Shown piece by piece: positions 8,098-16,612 of a stretch of 64,000 nucleotides of DNA. The stretch is from positions 62,001 to 126,000 of the forward strand of contig NZ_BAABAY010000002.1 of NCBI RefSeq assembly GCF_039537665.1. Reading direction: 5' to 3'. The first letter of the stretch is position 1. The number at the start of each line of letters is the position of its first letter. The stretch is from Gaetbulibacter_A aestuarii (lineage in GTDB: Bacteria > Bacteroidota > Bacteroidia > Flavobacteriales > Flavobacteriaceae). Under the pieces are notes generated by a model. It did no database searches and was not told where the DNA came from. It saw only the letters and a list, made by a program, of their open reading frames with translations. Both the position numbers and the translations under genes were made by a program.

Positions 8098-9080
8098 AAG
8101 CTTTTTTAACTGGTGCTACAGGATATATTGGCCATCAATTGGCCTTAGAATTAGCGCGCATGGATATTACTGTTCATGCTTTGGTAAGAGATTTAGAATC
8201 TCCAAAAATTCCTGAACATAAAAATATTATTCCTTTTGAAGGTGATATTTGTAACGATCATGCTGTTTACAAAGCAATGCAGCACTGCGATTATGTGTTT
8301 CATACAGCGGCGTTCACAAATCTCAATTGTACAGATATTTCGTGTTTCTACGAGACCAACGTGCTCGGAACCGAAAACATATTAAAGGTCGCTTTGGAGT
8401 TAAAGATCAAAAAAGTGATTTACACGAGTACGCTATCCGTTTTTGGACCTTCTTATAAAACGGTACCCATTATTGAATCACAGCCAAGGCTTACCTCATA
8501 CGCCAATGATTATGAGCTTACTAAAAGTATGGCTGAGGAACTCGTAGAACGCTATATTAATAAGGGTTTATCCTGTGTTACCCTTTGTGTCACTAAAGTT
8601 TATGGTCCGGGATTAAATACTTTTTCCAATGGTGTGAATCGATTAATCCGTCTCATGCTATCACAACGGTATCTTTTAGTTCCTGATAGGTTGCATGTGA
8701 GTTCGAATTACGTGTTTATAAAAGATGTGATTCAAGCCCATATTCTTGCGATGAAACCTAAAGTAGTAAACGAGAAATTTATTATTGGTGGTGAGAATAC
8801 GGATTACGCAAATTTATTCGAGCTCATCAAGATCATGACGCGGAGTAAAGTGAAGATCATTAAGGTTAACTACAAGATTTTAAGATCGGTTTTTTCCATT
8901 CTGAATATACTACAGGTGGTATTTAAAATGCCAATAAAAATCAGACCCCAGGTTTTAGATGCACTATTTGTACACCGTGTTTCCAGTTCCGGGAAAGCCA
9001 TTGAAAAATTAAAATATGAAGCCACCCAATTAAAAATGGGATTAGAACATACTATTAATCATATAAAATTACAGTCATGA
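8094..9080 (+). CDS. NAD-dependent epimerase/dehydratase (extended SDR)
   Basis: 328 aa. Starts with the Rossmann motif T-G-A-T-G-Y-I-G at residues 6-13. Then follow F-E-G-D-I, the H-T-A-A-F segment, the catalytic T-S-T-L-S and Y-E-L-T-K (a Y-x-x-x-K pair), and K-V-Y-G-P-G. This is the 3-beta-hydroxysteroid dehydrogenase / nucleotide-sugar epimerase superfamily; the substrate is not determined. It overlaps both neighbours by 4 bases (ATGA), so it is co-translated with the CPBP-like protein and the second SDR. The context suggests a redox step on a lipid or isoprenoid rather than a sugar, but this is inference. Confidence 0.85.
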   Translation: MKAFLTGATGYIGHQLALELARMDITVHALVRDLESPKIPEHKNIIPFEGDICNDHAVYKAMQHCDYVFHTAAFTNLNCTDISCFYETNVLGTENILKVALELKIKKVIYTSTLSVFGPSYKTVPIIESQPRLTSYANDYELTKSMAEELVERYINKGLSCVTLCVTKVYGPGLNTFSNGVNRLIRLMLSQRYLLVPDRLHVSSNYVFIKDVIQAHILAMKPKVVNEKFIIGGENTDYANLFELIKIMTRSKVKIIKVNYKILRSVFSILNILQVVFKMPIKIRPQVLDALFVHRVSSSGKAIEKLKYEATQLKMGLEHTINHIKLQS

Positions 9081-9883
9081 GAACATTCACATTAATTACC
9101 GGGGCAAGTCAGGGTTTTGGTAAAGCCATGGCTTTAGAATGTGCCCAACGAAAAATGAATTTATTGCTAATTGCACTACCGCAATCGGGTTTAGGACCGT
9201 TGGCAGCATTTATTGAAAAGAATCTTAATGTTGAGGTGCATTTCTTGGAGTGCGATCTAAGTACCACTGAGAGTTGTTACAACATTGCTAAATATGTTTC
9301 TCAACAAAAATTAAATATTCGATACCTGATCAATAATGCAGGAGTTTTAAGTCGCGGCATGTTCGATACACTTGATCCTAAATTTATCCTTAGACAAATA
9401 GCTGTAAATGTGACTACTCCAACCTTACTTATAAGGTTGCTTCTGGAAAATCTCAAACGATCCGGACCTTCCGCTATTTTGAACATTAGTAGTATGGCCA
9501 GTTTTTTTTCATTACCTAAAAAACAGGTTTATGGCGCTACAAAATCATATGTTACAGCGTTTTCAAAAACTTTGAAAAAAGAGTTGAAACAGCATCATAT
9601 TTCGGTAACTACCATTTGTCCGGGGGGGTTGAATACCACAACCAGATTATGTTATCAAAATCGATTGGTAGGCTGGATCACTCGGCAATCTGTATTAAAT
9701 CCTGAGGACGCTGCCAGGATAGCCATCGATGCGATGCTTAAGAACAAAACCATATTGGTTCCTGGTTTTGTAAATCAATGTTTGATGTTCCTTAATAAAC
9801 TATTACCCGATTTTATTAAAGACTATTTGGCCAATCGCGAATTAAATAAGTTTCCACCCGGAAAACTGCAACCGGGTATCTAG
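9077..9883 (+). CDS. Classical short-chain dehydrogenase/reductase
   Basis: 268 aa. Cofactor motif T-G-A-S-Q-G-F-G at residues 7-14, N-N-A-G-V at about 89, catalytic S (N-I-S-S-M-A-S) and Y-G-A-T-K, and the C-P-G-G-L loop. The C-terminal part has a hydrophobic stretch (C-L-M-F-L-N-K-L-L-P) that may associate with membrane, as in SDRs acting on lipids. Last gene of the four-gene operon, coupled to the preceding SDR by an ATGA overlap. NADP(H) reductase activity is likely; the substrate is unknown. Confidence 0.87.
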   Translation: MRTFTLITGASQGFGKAMALECAQRKMNLLLIALPQSGLGPLAAFIEKNLNVEVHFLECDLSTTESCYNIAKYVSQQKLNIRYLINNAGVLSRGMFDTLDPKFILRQIAVNVTTPTLLIRLLLENLKRSGPSAILNISSMASFFSLPKKQVYGATKSYVTAFSKTLKKELKQHHISVTTICPGGLNTTTRLCYQNRLVGWITRQSVLNPEDAARIAIDAMLKNKTILVPGFVNQCLMFLNKLLPDFIKDYLANRELNKFPPGKLQPGI

Positions 9884-9954
9884 TACAAGTAATAAACTTT
9901 GTCCGAAATGGTTCTTCAAAGAATTTTTAGGACATAAAAACTGATGATATCAAA

Positions 9955-9962
9955 CATCTTTG
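9955..9962 (+). promoter_or_regulatory. Candidate -7 element for the envelope-protein cluster
   Basis: CATCTTTG matches TAnnTTTG at 7 of 8 positions, 33 bases before the ATG of the 125-aa protein. It lies inside a weak inverted repeat (ACTGAT at 9940-9945 and ATCAGT at 9964-9969), which could be an operator. Confidence 0.3.
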
Positions 9963-9994
9963 TATCAGTTGTTTAATCCATTAATCATTCTATC

Positions 9995-10372
9995 ATGAAA
10001 ACTTCAATTTCAATTTTAATCTTCCTTTTTTTATGTGGACCTGTTGGGGCACAAATGGATATTGATTTCAGTGCGGAGCATCTAGAGAAAAAAGAATGGT
10101 CTCTTAAGGTTCATAAAGAATTTAAAACGCAATTCGCACCTGCTTTCTCAGGATTATTTCAAAATAGTTTTAATCGTATTAATGACCTTACTAAATGGCA
10201 AAACATATATGACGATACTGATTTAGGTATAAAACTTAGTGCAGTAATTCCATTAAAAAAACAATGGAAATTAAAAACCCATTACCTCCATAGCATCCTA
10301 AATTTGAAAAATCGCGGCTCAGGTCTTGCCGCGGGTTATAGCCTTCAGTTAAGTATTTGTTATACACTTTAA
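9995..10372 (+). CDS. Small secreted protein, unknown function
   Basis: 125 aa. A clear signal peptide (F-L-F-L-C-G-P-V-G-A-Q) is cleaved before M-D-I-D-F. The mature 105 residues alternate polar and hydrophobic residues and end in S-L-Q-L-S-I-C-Y-T-L, an outer-membrane-barrel-like terminal strand with an aromatic near the end. It may be a small barrel or a barrel fragment. I do not recognise the family. First of three small envelope genes on the plus strand; the next starts 28 bases later. Confidence 0.55.
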   Translation: MKTSISILIFLFLCGPVGAQMDIDFSAEHLEKKEWSLKVHKEFKTQFAPAFSGLFQNSFNRINDLTKWQNIYDDTDLGIKLSAVIPLKKQWKLKTHYLHSILNLKNRGSGLAAGYSLQLSICYTL

Positions 10373-10400
10373 ATAAAATCAACCTTAAAAATTAAATATT

Positions 10401-10910
10401 ATGAAATCGTTATTCAATTTTTCAAAACTAGCAATCATACTTTCTTTCGTATTACTAAGTATTCGAGTTCATTCTCAACCTTCTTCAAAATCTTACAAAG
10501 GATTTTTGAGAGTCTATTCACAAACAGGTCAAATGATTTCAAAAGGGCAATTTGTATTTATTAATGACAGTGTTCTGGGAATAAAAAGACTTAAAGAAGT
10601 GTCTACCATTAATAAGTCTGTTATTGGATTTGTTAAAACAAAACGTTCCGGTGGACATAACGTGGTGATTGGTGCTGCGGCAGGGGGGGCTATCGGAATT
10701 GCATTGGGAGTAGGTACGGCAGACCCTGATTCCTGGTTTGGTTATTCGGCCGGGGAAGGAGCTTTAGGTTTTGGTATTCTTGGGGCTCTGGGAGGTGGTC
10801 TTATAGGAGGACTTGCGGGACTCGTTAAAGAACCCATGGTATTTATGATTAATGGAAACGAAGGCAACTGGCAAACCTTTAAAAATGTAATGGTTCACTT
10901 TAAAAAATAA
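10401..10910 (+). CDS. Glycine-zipper envelope protein, unknown function
   Basis: 169 aa with a signal peptide (L-S-F-V-L-L-S-I-R-V-H-S-Q). Residues about 30-75 are a beta-like domain. Residues about 85-140 are very rich in Gly and Ala, with repeated G-x-x-x-G and the runs G-A-A-A-G-G-A-I-G and G-A-L-G-G-G-L-I-G-G, giving two glycine-zipper hairpins that could insert in a membrane. The next gene is 15 bases downstream and has a related layout (small domain then a hydrophobic segment), so the pair may form one complex. Function unknown. Confidence 0.6.
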   Translation: MKSLFNFSKLAIILSFVLLSIRVHSQPSSKSYKGFLRVYSQTGQMISKGQFVFINDSVLGIKRLKEVSTINKSVIGFVKTKRSGGHNVVIGAAAGGAIGIALGVGTADPDSWFGYSAGEGALGFGILGALGGGLIGGLAGLVKEPMVFMINGNEGNWQTFKNVMVHFKK

Positions 10911-10925
10911 TCAATACGCCATCTT

Positions 10926-11315
10926 ATGAAACCTTTAGAAAATCATATAAATCATCTGGGATTTCTTTTAGCTATTTTGATCTTCTTTCAAAGTTGTACG
11001 GTATATCAATCTCAAACGATTTCATTGGAAGAAGCTTCTAAAAGCAATGTAAAATCAAGAGTAGAGTCAGCTAATGGAAAAAAAATAAGATTTGCCAGAA
11101 TCTACCATGAGGAGGGTGATTATTTTGGGATTCAAAGATCTAAAGGAAACCTCATTAAAATTAAATTAAAGGCTGATCAAATTAAACGCATTAACCCAAA
11201 AAATAAAACCATGACCGTTGTTGCTTCAATTGGTATCCCAATTGCTGTTATGGCTGGAGTAGTTTTAGCTGTTGGTTTATCTGATCAGGGAAGTTACTGG
11301 GGCAACTCAAATTAA
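10926..11315 (+). CDS. Small lipoprotein, unknown function
   Basis: 129 aa. Lipobox L-I-F-F-Q-S-C puts the lipidated Cys near residue 24. The mature part is a small basic domain (K-K-I-R-F-A-R-I-Y, K-G-N-L-I-K-I-K-L) followed by one C-terminal hydrophobic segment (V-V-A-S-I-G-I-P-I-A-V-M-A-G-V-V). A beta domain that reads like a parameter-setting patch followed by a hydrophobic hairpin is shared with the preceding gene. The bidirectional terminator at 11327-11359 ends the cluster. Confidence 0.6.
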   Translation: MKPLENHINHLGFLLAILIFFQSCTVYQSQTISLEEASKSNVKSRVESANGKKIRFARIYHEEGDYFGIQRSKGNLIKIKLKADQIKRINPKNKTMTVVASIGIPIAVMAGVVLAVGLSDQGSYWGNSN

Positions 11316-11326
11316 ATAATTAAAAC

Positions 11327-11359
11327 AAAAAAACCGCCTCAGTAACTGAAGCGGTTTTT
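11327..11359 (+). terminator. Bidirectional terminator between the small lipoprotein gene and pnp
   Basis: Stem AAAAACCGC / GCGGTTTTT with an inner TCAG / CTGA stem and a 3-base loop. A/T tracts flank both sides, so it can serve both convergent genes. Confidence 0.85.
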
Positions 11360-11377
11360 CTTATGAATTCAAAACGA

Positions 11378-13657
11378 TTAATCGTTGTCGTTATCTCTTG
11401 AATTTCTGTTATCGCGTCCACGATTATCTCTGCCGCGATTATCTCTACCGCGATTATCTCTACCACGGTTATCGCGGTTATCACGATGACCGCCACCATG
11501 GGAATGCCCACCGCGAGGTTTAGATTCGTAACCTTCAGGTTTAGGTAATAAAGCCTTGCGAGAGACTTTCTCTTTCTTGGTTCTTGGATCGATACCAAAG
11601 TATTTCACTTCAATAATATCACCCATATTAACAACATCACTTACATTTTCAGTGCGTTCCCAGGCCAATTCACTTACGTGAAGTAATACTTCGTTACCCG
11701 GTGCTTGTGTATATTCTACTACGGCACCAAAATCTAACATCTTGATCACTTTCACTTCATAAGTTTTTCCAACTTCAGGCTTGAACATCAAGGCATCAAT
11801 TTTTGCCATAACAGCATCAATACCTGCGCTACCAACACCTAAGATCTCTACGATACCTTCTTCGGTTTCAGGATCTTCATTGATCACGATGGTTGTATCG
11901 GTCTCTTTCTGTAATTCCTGAATTACTTTTCCACCAGGTCCTATCAAGGCACCAATGTATTCGTTAGGAATACGCGTTGTTACCATTACAGGAGCATGCT
12001 CTTTCACCGTTGGGTTTGGTTCCGCAATAGTATCGGTTAATTTTTCAAGGATATGTAATCTTCCATCACGAGCTTGTTTGAGTGCTTTCACTAAAATCTC
12101 GTAGCTCAAACCTTTAACTTTAATATCCATTTGGCAAGCGGTAATACCATCAGCCGTTCCGGTTACTTTAAAGTCCATATCACCTAAGTGGTCTTCATCA
12201 CCTAAAATATCAGAAAGTACAGCGTATTTTCCGGTATCTGTATCGGTGATTAAGCCCATGGCAATTCCCGAAACCGGTTTTTTCAATTGTACACCGGCAT
12301 CCATAAGCGCCATTGTTCCGGCACATACGGTAGCCATTGATGATGATCCATTGGATTCCAGGATTTCAGAAACCACACGAACAGTGTAAGGACAATCTTC
12401 TGGCACCATGTCTTTTAAAGCACGTTGCGCTAAGTTACCATGTCCGATCTCTCGACGTGATGTTCCACGAATTGGTCGTGCCTCTCCGGTTGAGAAAGGA
12501 GGGAAGTTATAGTGTAAATAAAAACGCTCTTCACCTTCAAAAGATGGCATATCAATTTGGTTAGCTTCTCTTGAAGTACCAAGTGTTACAGTGGCTAAAG
12601 CTTGTGTTTCACCACGGGTAAAAATTGCTGACCCGTGAGTTGCCGGTAAATAATCAACCTCACACCAAATTGGTCTGATATCGGTAGTTTTTCTACCATC
12701 CAAACGTAATCCTTCATTTAAAGTAAGATCACGAACAGCAGTTTTTTCAGCTTTAGCGTAATACTTAGAGATCATTTCACCTAATTCTTCTCGCTCTTCT
12801 TCAGAGAAAGACGCGATGATTTCTTCTTTTATTTCCGCAAATGCAGCACCACGTTCTTGTTTTGAGGATCCAGCTTTCGCCACGGCATATACTTTATCGT
12901 AAGCCATGTCGTGAATTTTCTTTTCTAAAGCTTCATCTTCAGCTTCAGGCTCATATTCGCGTGTTTCCTTTTTACCAAAGGCCTCAGCTAATTTCACCTG
13001 TGCCTGGCACTGAACTTTAATAGCTTCGTGTGCAAACTTGATCGCTTCGGTCATTTCTTCTTCAGAGATCTCTTTCATTTCACCTTCCACCATCATCACA
13101 GAATCTTCAGAAGCACCAATAACCATATCGATGTCTGATTCTTTTAATTGACTAAATGAAGGGTTAATGATAAATTCACCATTTACACGACCTACGCGTA
13201 CCTCAGAAATAGGGCACTCAAATGGAAAGTCTGATAACTGGATTGCTGCAGATGCTGCTAATCCGGCCATCGCATCCGGCATAACTTCCGGATCGTGAGA
13301 CATCAATTGGATCATCACCTGAGTTTCAGAATGATAATCTTTAGGGAATAACGGGCGTAGTACGCGGTCTACCAAACGCATGGTTAACACTTCGCCGTCA
13401 CTCGGGCGTGCTTCACGCTTAAAGAATCCGCCGGGATAACGTCCCGCTGCGGCAAATTTTTCACGATAATCTACCGTTAACGGTAAAAAATCTACATCAC
13501 TCGCTTTGTAATTTGAAACTACCGTACAAAGCAACATGCAATTTCCAGACTGCACCACAACTGAGCCATGCGCCTGTTTTGCTAATTTTCCGGTTTCAAT
13601 AGAAATCTCTCTACCGTCACCAAGGTCTATGACCTCTTTAAAAACTTTTGGAATCAT
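11378..13657 (-). CDS. pnp: Polyribonucleotide nucleotidyltransferase (PNPase)
   Basis: 759 aa from M-I-P-K-V-F-K-E-V; a further in-frame upstream ATG would add nine residues unlike the family. Phosphorolytic 3'-to-5' exoribonuclease. Two RNase PH domains (about 1-230 and 310-550), then KH ([11 protein letters not shown]) and S1 ([16 protein letters not shown]) domains. The last 45 residues form an unusual Asp/Arg/Asn/Gly tail with about four tandem D-N-R-G-R units and a His-rich lead, probably an RNA-binding or disordered extension. rpsO lies upstream on the same strand (the common rpsO-pnp order), but an interspersed repeat sits between them. Confidence 0.96.
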   Translation of the reverse strand: MIPKVFKEVIDLGDGREISIETGKLAKQAHGSVVVQSGNCMLLCTVVSNYKASDVDFLPLTVDYREKFAAAGRYPGGFFKREARPSDGEVLTMRLVDRVLRPLFPKDYHSETQVMIQLMSHDPEVMPDAMAGLAASAAIQLSDFPFECPISEVRVGRVNGEFIINPSFSQLKESDIDMVIGASEDSVMMVEGEMKEISEEEMTEAIKFAHEAIKVQCQAQVKLAEAFGKKETREYEPEAEDEALEKKIHDMAYDKVYAVAKAGSSKQERGAAFAEIKEEIIASFSEEEREELGEMISKYYAKAEKTAVRDLTLNEGLRLDGRKTTDIRPIWCEVDYLPATHGSAIFTRGETQALATVTLGTSREANQIDMPSFEGEERFYLHYNFPPFSTGEARPIRGTSRREIGHGNLAQRALKDMVPEDCPYTVRVVSEILESNGSSSMATVCAGTMALMDAGVQLKKPVSGIAMGLITDTDTGKYAVLSDILGDEDHLGDMDFKVTGTADGITACQMDIKVKGLSYEILVKALKQARDGRLHILEKLTDTIAEPNPTVKEHAPVMVTTRIPNEYIGALIGPGGKVIQELQKETDTTIVINEDPETEEGIVEILGVGSAGIDAVMAKIDALMFKPEVGKTYEVKVIKMLDFGAVVEYTQAPGNEVLLHVSELAWERTENVSDVVNMGDIIEVKYFGIDPRTKKEKVSRKALLPKPEGYESKPRGGHSHGGGHRDNRDNRGRDNRGRDNRGRDNRGRDNRNSRDNDND
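11399..11490 (-). repeat. 15-bp tandem repeat in the pnp 3' end
   Basis: About four to five near-identical 15-bp units (core CGATTATCTCT on the plus strand) encode the D-N-R-G-R repeats of the PNPase tail. The period is a multiple of three, so copy-number changes keep the frame. Confidence 0.75.
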
Positions 13658-13830
13658 AAATATTTTCTTGACAATCAAGCACAATAAGGCTTGAAATAAT
13701 TAAACAATGGTCGTTGTGTTGTGTAGTAGTTGTAAGCGGCAATAAAATGCCAAATTTAGACCAATGAAAAACTGTATAAGCTTCTTCTAGCGCGGTATTT
13801 AAACTCTCACGCAAGAGTTCTATTTTTTAT

Positions 13831-13909
13831 GGGCGTTACCCTAAAGGGTCGGGCTTTTCGCTGTATCTTTTTTGAAATCAAAAAAGGATGCCGCTACAAT
13901 CCCTAACGC
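13831..13909 (-). repeat. Interspersed repeat, copy A
   Basis: About 79 bp. Read on the minus strand it begins GCGTTAGGGATTGTAGCGG, continues with a T-run / A-run hairpin (CCTTTTTTGA ... TCAAAAAAGAT), then ACAGCG, AAAGCCCGAC, and ends GGGTAACGCCC. The ends GCGTTA / TAACGC are inverted. The variable part near the end is short (CCTTTAGGG). It lies between rpsO and pnp. Copies B and C are at 15247-15352 and 37281-37362. Confidence 0.85.
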
Positions 13910-13948
13910 AAATGTAAAAAAAAAGAGGCTTAAAAAGCCTCTTTCCTT

Positions 13949-14218
13949 TTATTTTCTTAAGTTCAATTCTTTTACTATCGCACGATATCTTAAGATATCT
14001 TTCTTAGTTAAGTAATCGAGTAGCGCACGACGCTTACCTACTAAACTTACTAACGAACGCTCTGTATTGAAATCTTTTGGATTGTTTTTCAGGTGTTTCG
14101 TTAAGTGGTTAATTCTATGCGTAAATAACGCAATCTGACCTTCCGCAGAACCGGTATCATTCTTTCCTTTACCGTGCTTCTCGAAAATTTTTTCTTTTAC
14201 TTCTTTTGCTATATACAT
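13949..14218 (-). CDS. rpsO: 30S ribosomal protein S15
   Basis: 89 aa, standard length. Binds 16S rRNA in the central domain of the small subunit. Characteristic G-S-A-E-G-Q-I-A-L-F-T-H-R-I, H-L-K-N-N-P-K-D-F-N-T-E-R-S-L and R-R-A-L-L-D-Y-L are present. Upstream lies a good promoter (14274-14303). It is followed by repeat copy A and then pnp. Confidence 0.97.
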   Translation of the reverse strand: MYIAKEVKEKIFEKHGKGKNDTGSAEGQIALFTHRINHLTKHLKNNPKDFNTERSLVSLVGKRRALLDYLTKKDILRYRAIVKELNLRK

Positions 14219-14273
14219 GCTAATATTATTGTAAATGATTGTTATGTATGTTGAAAGGCTTTCTTTCAGGCGG

Positions 14274-14303
14274 CAAATATAGTAAATATTACTGATTTAC
14301 AAG
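14274..14303 (-). promoter_or_regulatory. Promoter of rpsO
   Basis: On the minus strand, TTG (14302-14300), 18 bases, then TATATTTG (14281-14274), a full match to the Bacteroidota -33 / -7 consensus. It is about 55 bases upstream of the rpsO ATG, leaving a leader that could carry S15 autoregulation. Confidence 0.65.
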
Positions 14304-14346
14304 CGCATCTGAAAAAAAACCTTTTTTCTAGTTTTGTGCTAACGGC

Positions 14347-15204
14347 TTAGGCTCGTAACGGTTGATTTGTGATCAGATCGATATACTGATTGATTTTATT
14401 CTTAAGTTGCTTTCTGTGCGAAATGAAATCCAGGAAACCGTGTTCTAATAAAAATTCTGAGGTTTGGAAGCCTTCCGGTAATTCTTTTCCTGTGGTATCT
14501 TTTACTACACGAGGTCCTGCAAAACCAATCAGCGCTCCCGGTTCGGCAACATTAATATCGCCTAACATGGCAAAAGACGCCGTGGTTCCTCCGGTAGTGG
14601 GATCAGTACATAAAGAAATATAAGGAATTCCGGCTTCAGCCAACTGAGCCAGTTTTGCTGAGGTTTTAGCTAATTGCATTAGCGAATATGCAGCTTCCAT
14701 CATACGGGCACCTCCGGATTTGGAAATGATCATAAATGGTATTTTATTTTTCAGGGAATAATCTGCAGCGCGTGCAATTTTTTCACCAACAACGCTTCCC
14801 ATGGAGCCTCCAATGAATGAAAAATCCATACAGGCAATCACAAGGTCTTTACCCTTAGATTTTCCAACGGCGGTGCGCACGGCATCCTTTAATTTGGTCT
14901 TTTCCTGAGCTGCTTTTAAACGATCCGGATATTTTTTAGTATCTACAAATTTTAACGGATCTTTCGATTCCATGTTGGCATCGAGTTCCTCAAACTTGTT
15001 ATCGTCAAATAATATTTTAAAGTATTCTTTACTGCCAATACGCACATGGTAACCATCTTCCGGACTTACATAAAAGTTCTTCTCTAACTCTTCGGCATCT
15101 ACGATTTTACCGGTGGGAGATTTGTACCAAAGACCTTTAGGAGTGTCTTTTTTTTCTTCGGTGGTGGTGGTTATACCTTTTGTTTTTCTTTTAAACCAAG
15201 ACAT
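14347..15204 (-). CDS. accD: Acetyl-CoA carboxylase carboxyltransferase, beta subunit, without zinc-ribbon cysteines
   Basis: 285 aa. Transfers the carboxyl group from biotin to acetyl-CoA to make malonyl-CoA, with AccA. The carboxyltransferase core is intact ([41 protein letters not shown]). The N-terminal four-Cys zinc ribbon of E. coli AccD is not: the C-x-x-C pairs align to S29/G32 and S47/D50, while the surrounding residues (E-E-L-E-K-N-F-Y-V) are kept. The fold is therefore probably retained without zinc. Repeat copy B lies just upstream. Confidence 0.95.
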   Translation of the reverse strand: MSWFKRKTKGITTTTEEKKDTPKGLWYKSPTGKIVDAEELEKNFYVSPEDGYHVRIGSKEYFKILFDDNKFEELDANMESKDPLKFVDTKKYPDRLKAAQEKTKLKDAVRTAVGKSKGKDLVIACMDFSFIGGSMGSVVGEKIARAADYSLKNKIPFMIISKSGGARMMEAAYSLMQLAKTSAKLAQLAEAGIPYISLCTDPTTGGTTASFAMLGDINVAEPGALIGFAGPRVVKDTTGKELPEGFQTSEFLLEHGFLDFISHRKQLKNKINQYIDLITNQPLRA

Positions 15205-15246
15205 ACAATTTGCTTTTCTTAGGGTTAGTTTAAACGCACTACCTTC

Positions 15247-15352
15247 GCGTTAGGGATTGTAGCGGCATCCTTTTTTGAGGTTACGAAAAAAAGATACAGC
15301 GGAAAGCCCGACAGCAAAATTAAAGTTTTATTTTAATTTTGGGGTAACGCCC
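15247..15352 (+). repeat. Interspersed repeat, copy B
   Basis: 106 bp, between fbaA and accD. It starts GCGTTAGGGATTGTAGCGG, has the central T-run / A-run hairpin, AAGATACAGCGGAAAGCCCG, and ends GGGGTAACGCCC. It is longer than the other copies because the variable part near the end carries an AT hairpin (AAAATTAAA ... TTTAATTTT). It is opposite in orientation to copy A. Confidence 0.85.
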
Positions 15353-15418
15353 AGGAACTTTTTCCAGCAAAAAAAATCCCGCCATTGGCAGGATTCCTTA
15401 ATTATGATGTTTTATCTA

Positions 15419-16486
15419 TTATAAAGTATCTACGTTGTTTAGGTCTTCAAAAGCCTTTTTCAAACGGGCTACAAAGGTTTTCTCACCTTCGCGTAACCAC
15501 ACACGTGGATCGTAGTATTTTTTGTTTGGTGAATCTTCACCTTCAGGATTACCGATCTGTGATTTTAAATAATCGGCTTTAGAGCCCATATAATCACGAA
15601 TACCGGTCATGAACGCGTATTGAAGGTCGGTATCAATGTTCATTTTTATTACACCGTACCCAATAGCTTCACGAATTTCTTCAACTGTGGAGCCGGATCC
15701 ACCATGGAATACGAAATCGATATGGTTGTGTTCCACATCGTATTTTTTAGTGATATATTCTTGAGAATTCTTTAAGATCTTAGGCGTTAATTTTACGTTT
15801 CCTGGTTTGTAAACACCATGAACGTTTCCAAAAGCAGCAGCAATGGTGAATTGCGGACTTACCTTACTCAATTCCTCGTAAGCGTAAGCTACTTCTTCAG
15901 GTTGGGTGTAAAGTTTAGAATCATCAACATCCGAGTTGTCTACACCATCTTCTTCACCGCCGGTAATACCTAATTCGATCTCGAGGGTCATTCCCATTTT
16001 ACTCATACGCTCAAGATATCCTTTACATATTTCGATGTTTTCTTCGATAGGTTCCTCCGATAGATCGATCATGTGAGAACTGAATAACGATTTTCCGGTT
16101 TCTTCGAAATGTTTTTCACTGGCATCCAATAAACCGTCGATCCAGGGTAAAAGTTTTTTTGCACAGTGGTCGGTATGTAAAATAACTGGAACACCATATG
16201 CTTCGGCCAAAGTATGTACGTGTTTTGCACCGGCAATGGCACCTGCAATAGCTGCCTTCTGGCCATCGTTGCTTAAGCCTTTTCCGGCATTGAATTGCGC
16301 TCCTCCGTTTGAGAATTGAATGATAACGGGGGCGTTTAGATCTCTGGCCGTTTCTAAAACGCCGTTAATTGTATCCGATCCGATAACGTTTACTGCGGGT
16401 AGTGCGAAGTTATTAGCCTTAGCATAATCAAAAATAGCCTGTACTTCTTTACCTGTAGCAACGCCTGGTTTTATATTGTGTCCCAT
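15419..16486 (-). CDS. fbaA: Class II fructose-bisphosphate aldolase
   Basis: 355 aa, zinc-dependent class II enzyme of glycolysis/gluconeogenesis: cleaves fructose 1,6-bisphosphate to glyceraldehyde 3-phosphate and dihydroxyacetone phosphate. Visible motifs: H-T-D-H-C (catalytic Asp and zinc His, near residue 109), the zinc-binding H-G-V-Y, F-H-G-G-S-G-S phosphate loop and K-M-N-I-D-T-D-L-Q. Length and the L-S-E-E-P segment fit the E. coli FbaA type. A TACTTTTG -7 candidate lies upstream (16515-16522, minus strand). Monocistronic. Confidence 0.96.
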   Translation of the reverse strand: MGHNIKPGVATGKEVQAIFDYAKANNFALPAVNVIGSDTINGVLETARDLNAPVIIQFSNGGAQFNAGKGLSNDGQKAAIAGAIAGAKHVHTLAEAYGVPVILHTDHCAKKLLPWIDGLLDASEKHFEETGKSLFSSHMIDLSEEPIEENIEICKGYLERMSKMGMTLEIELGITGGEEDGVDNSDVDDSKLYTQPEEVAYAYEELSKVSPQFTIAAAFGNVHGVYKPGNVKLTPKILKNSQEYITKKYDVEHNHIDFVFHGGSGSTVEEIREAIGYGVIKMNIDTDLQYAFMTGIRDYMGSKADYLKSQIGNPEGEDSPNKKYYDPRVWLREGEKTFVARLKKAFEDLNNVDTL

Positions 16487-16612
16487 GTTTAAGTTTGATT
16501 TTTTAATTAGATATCAAAAGTAATTAAATTTTGAATAAATACCTGTGTTTTTGTGCTTTGAAAGCTCTAAAAGATACTAAAACGTTATAGTTTTATCAAG
16601 TAAAAAAAGGCC

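Noticed and set aside
11399..11490. Short regular repeats that could be read as a small CRISPR array
   Set aside because: The units are 15 bp with no spacers and lie in the pnp reading frame, encoding D-N-R-G-R.
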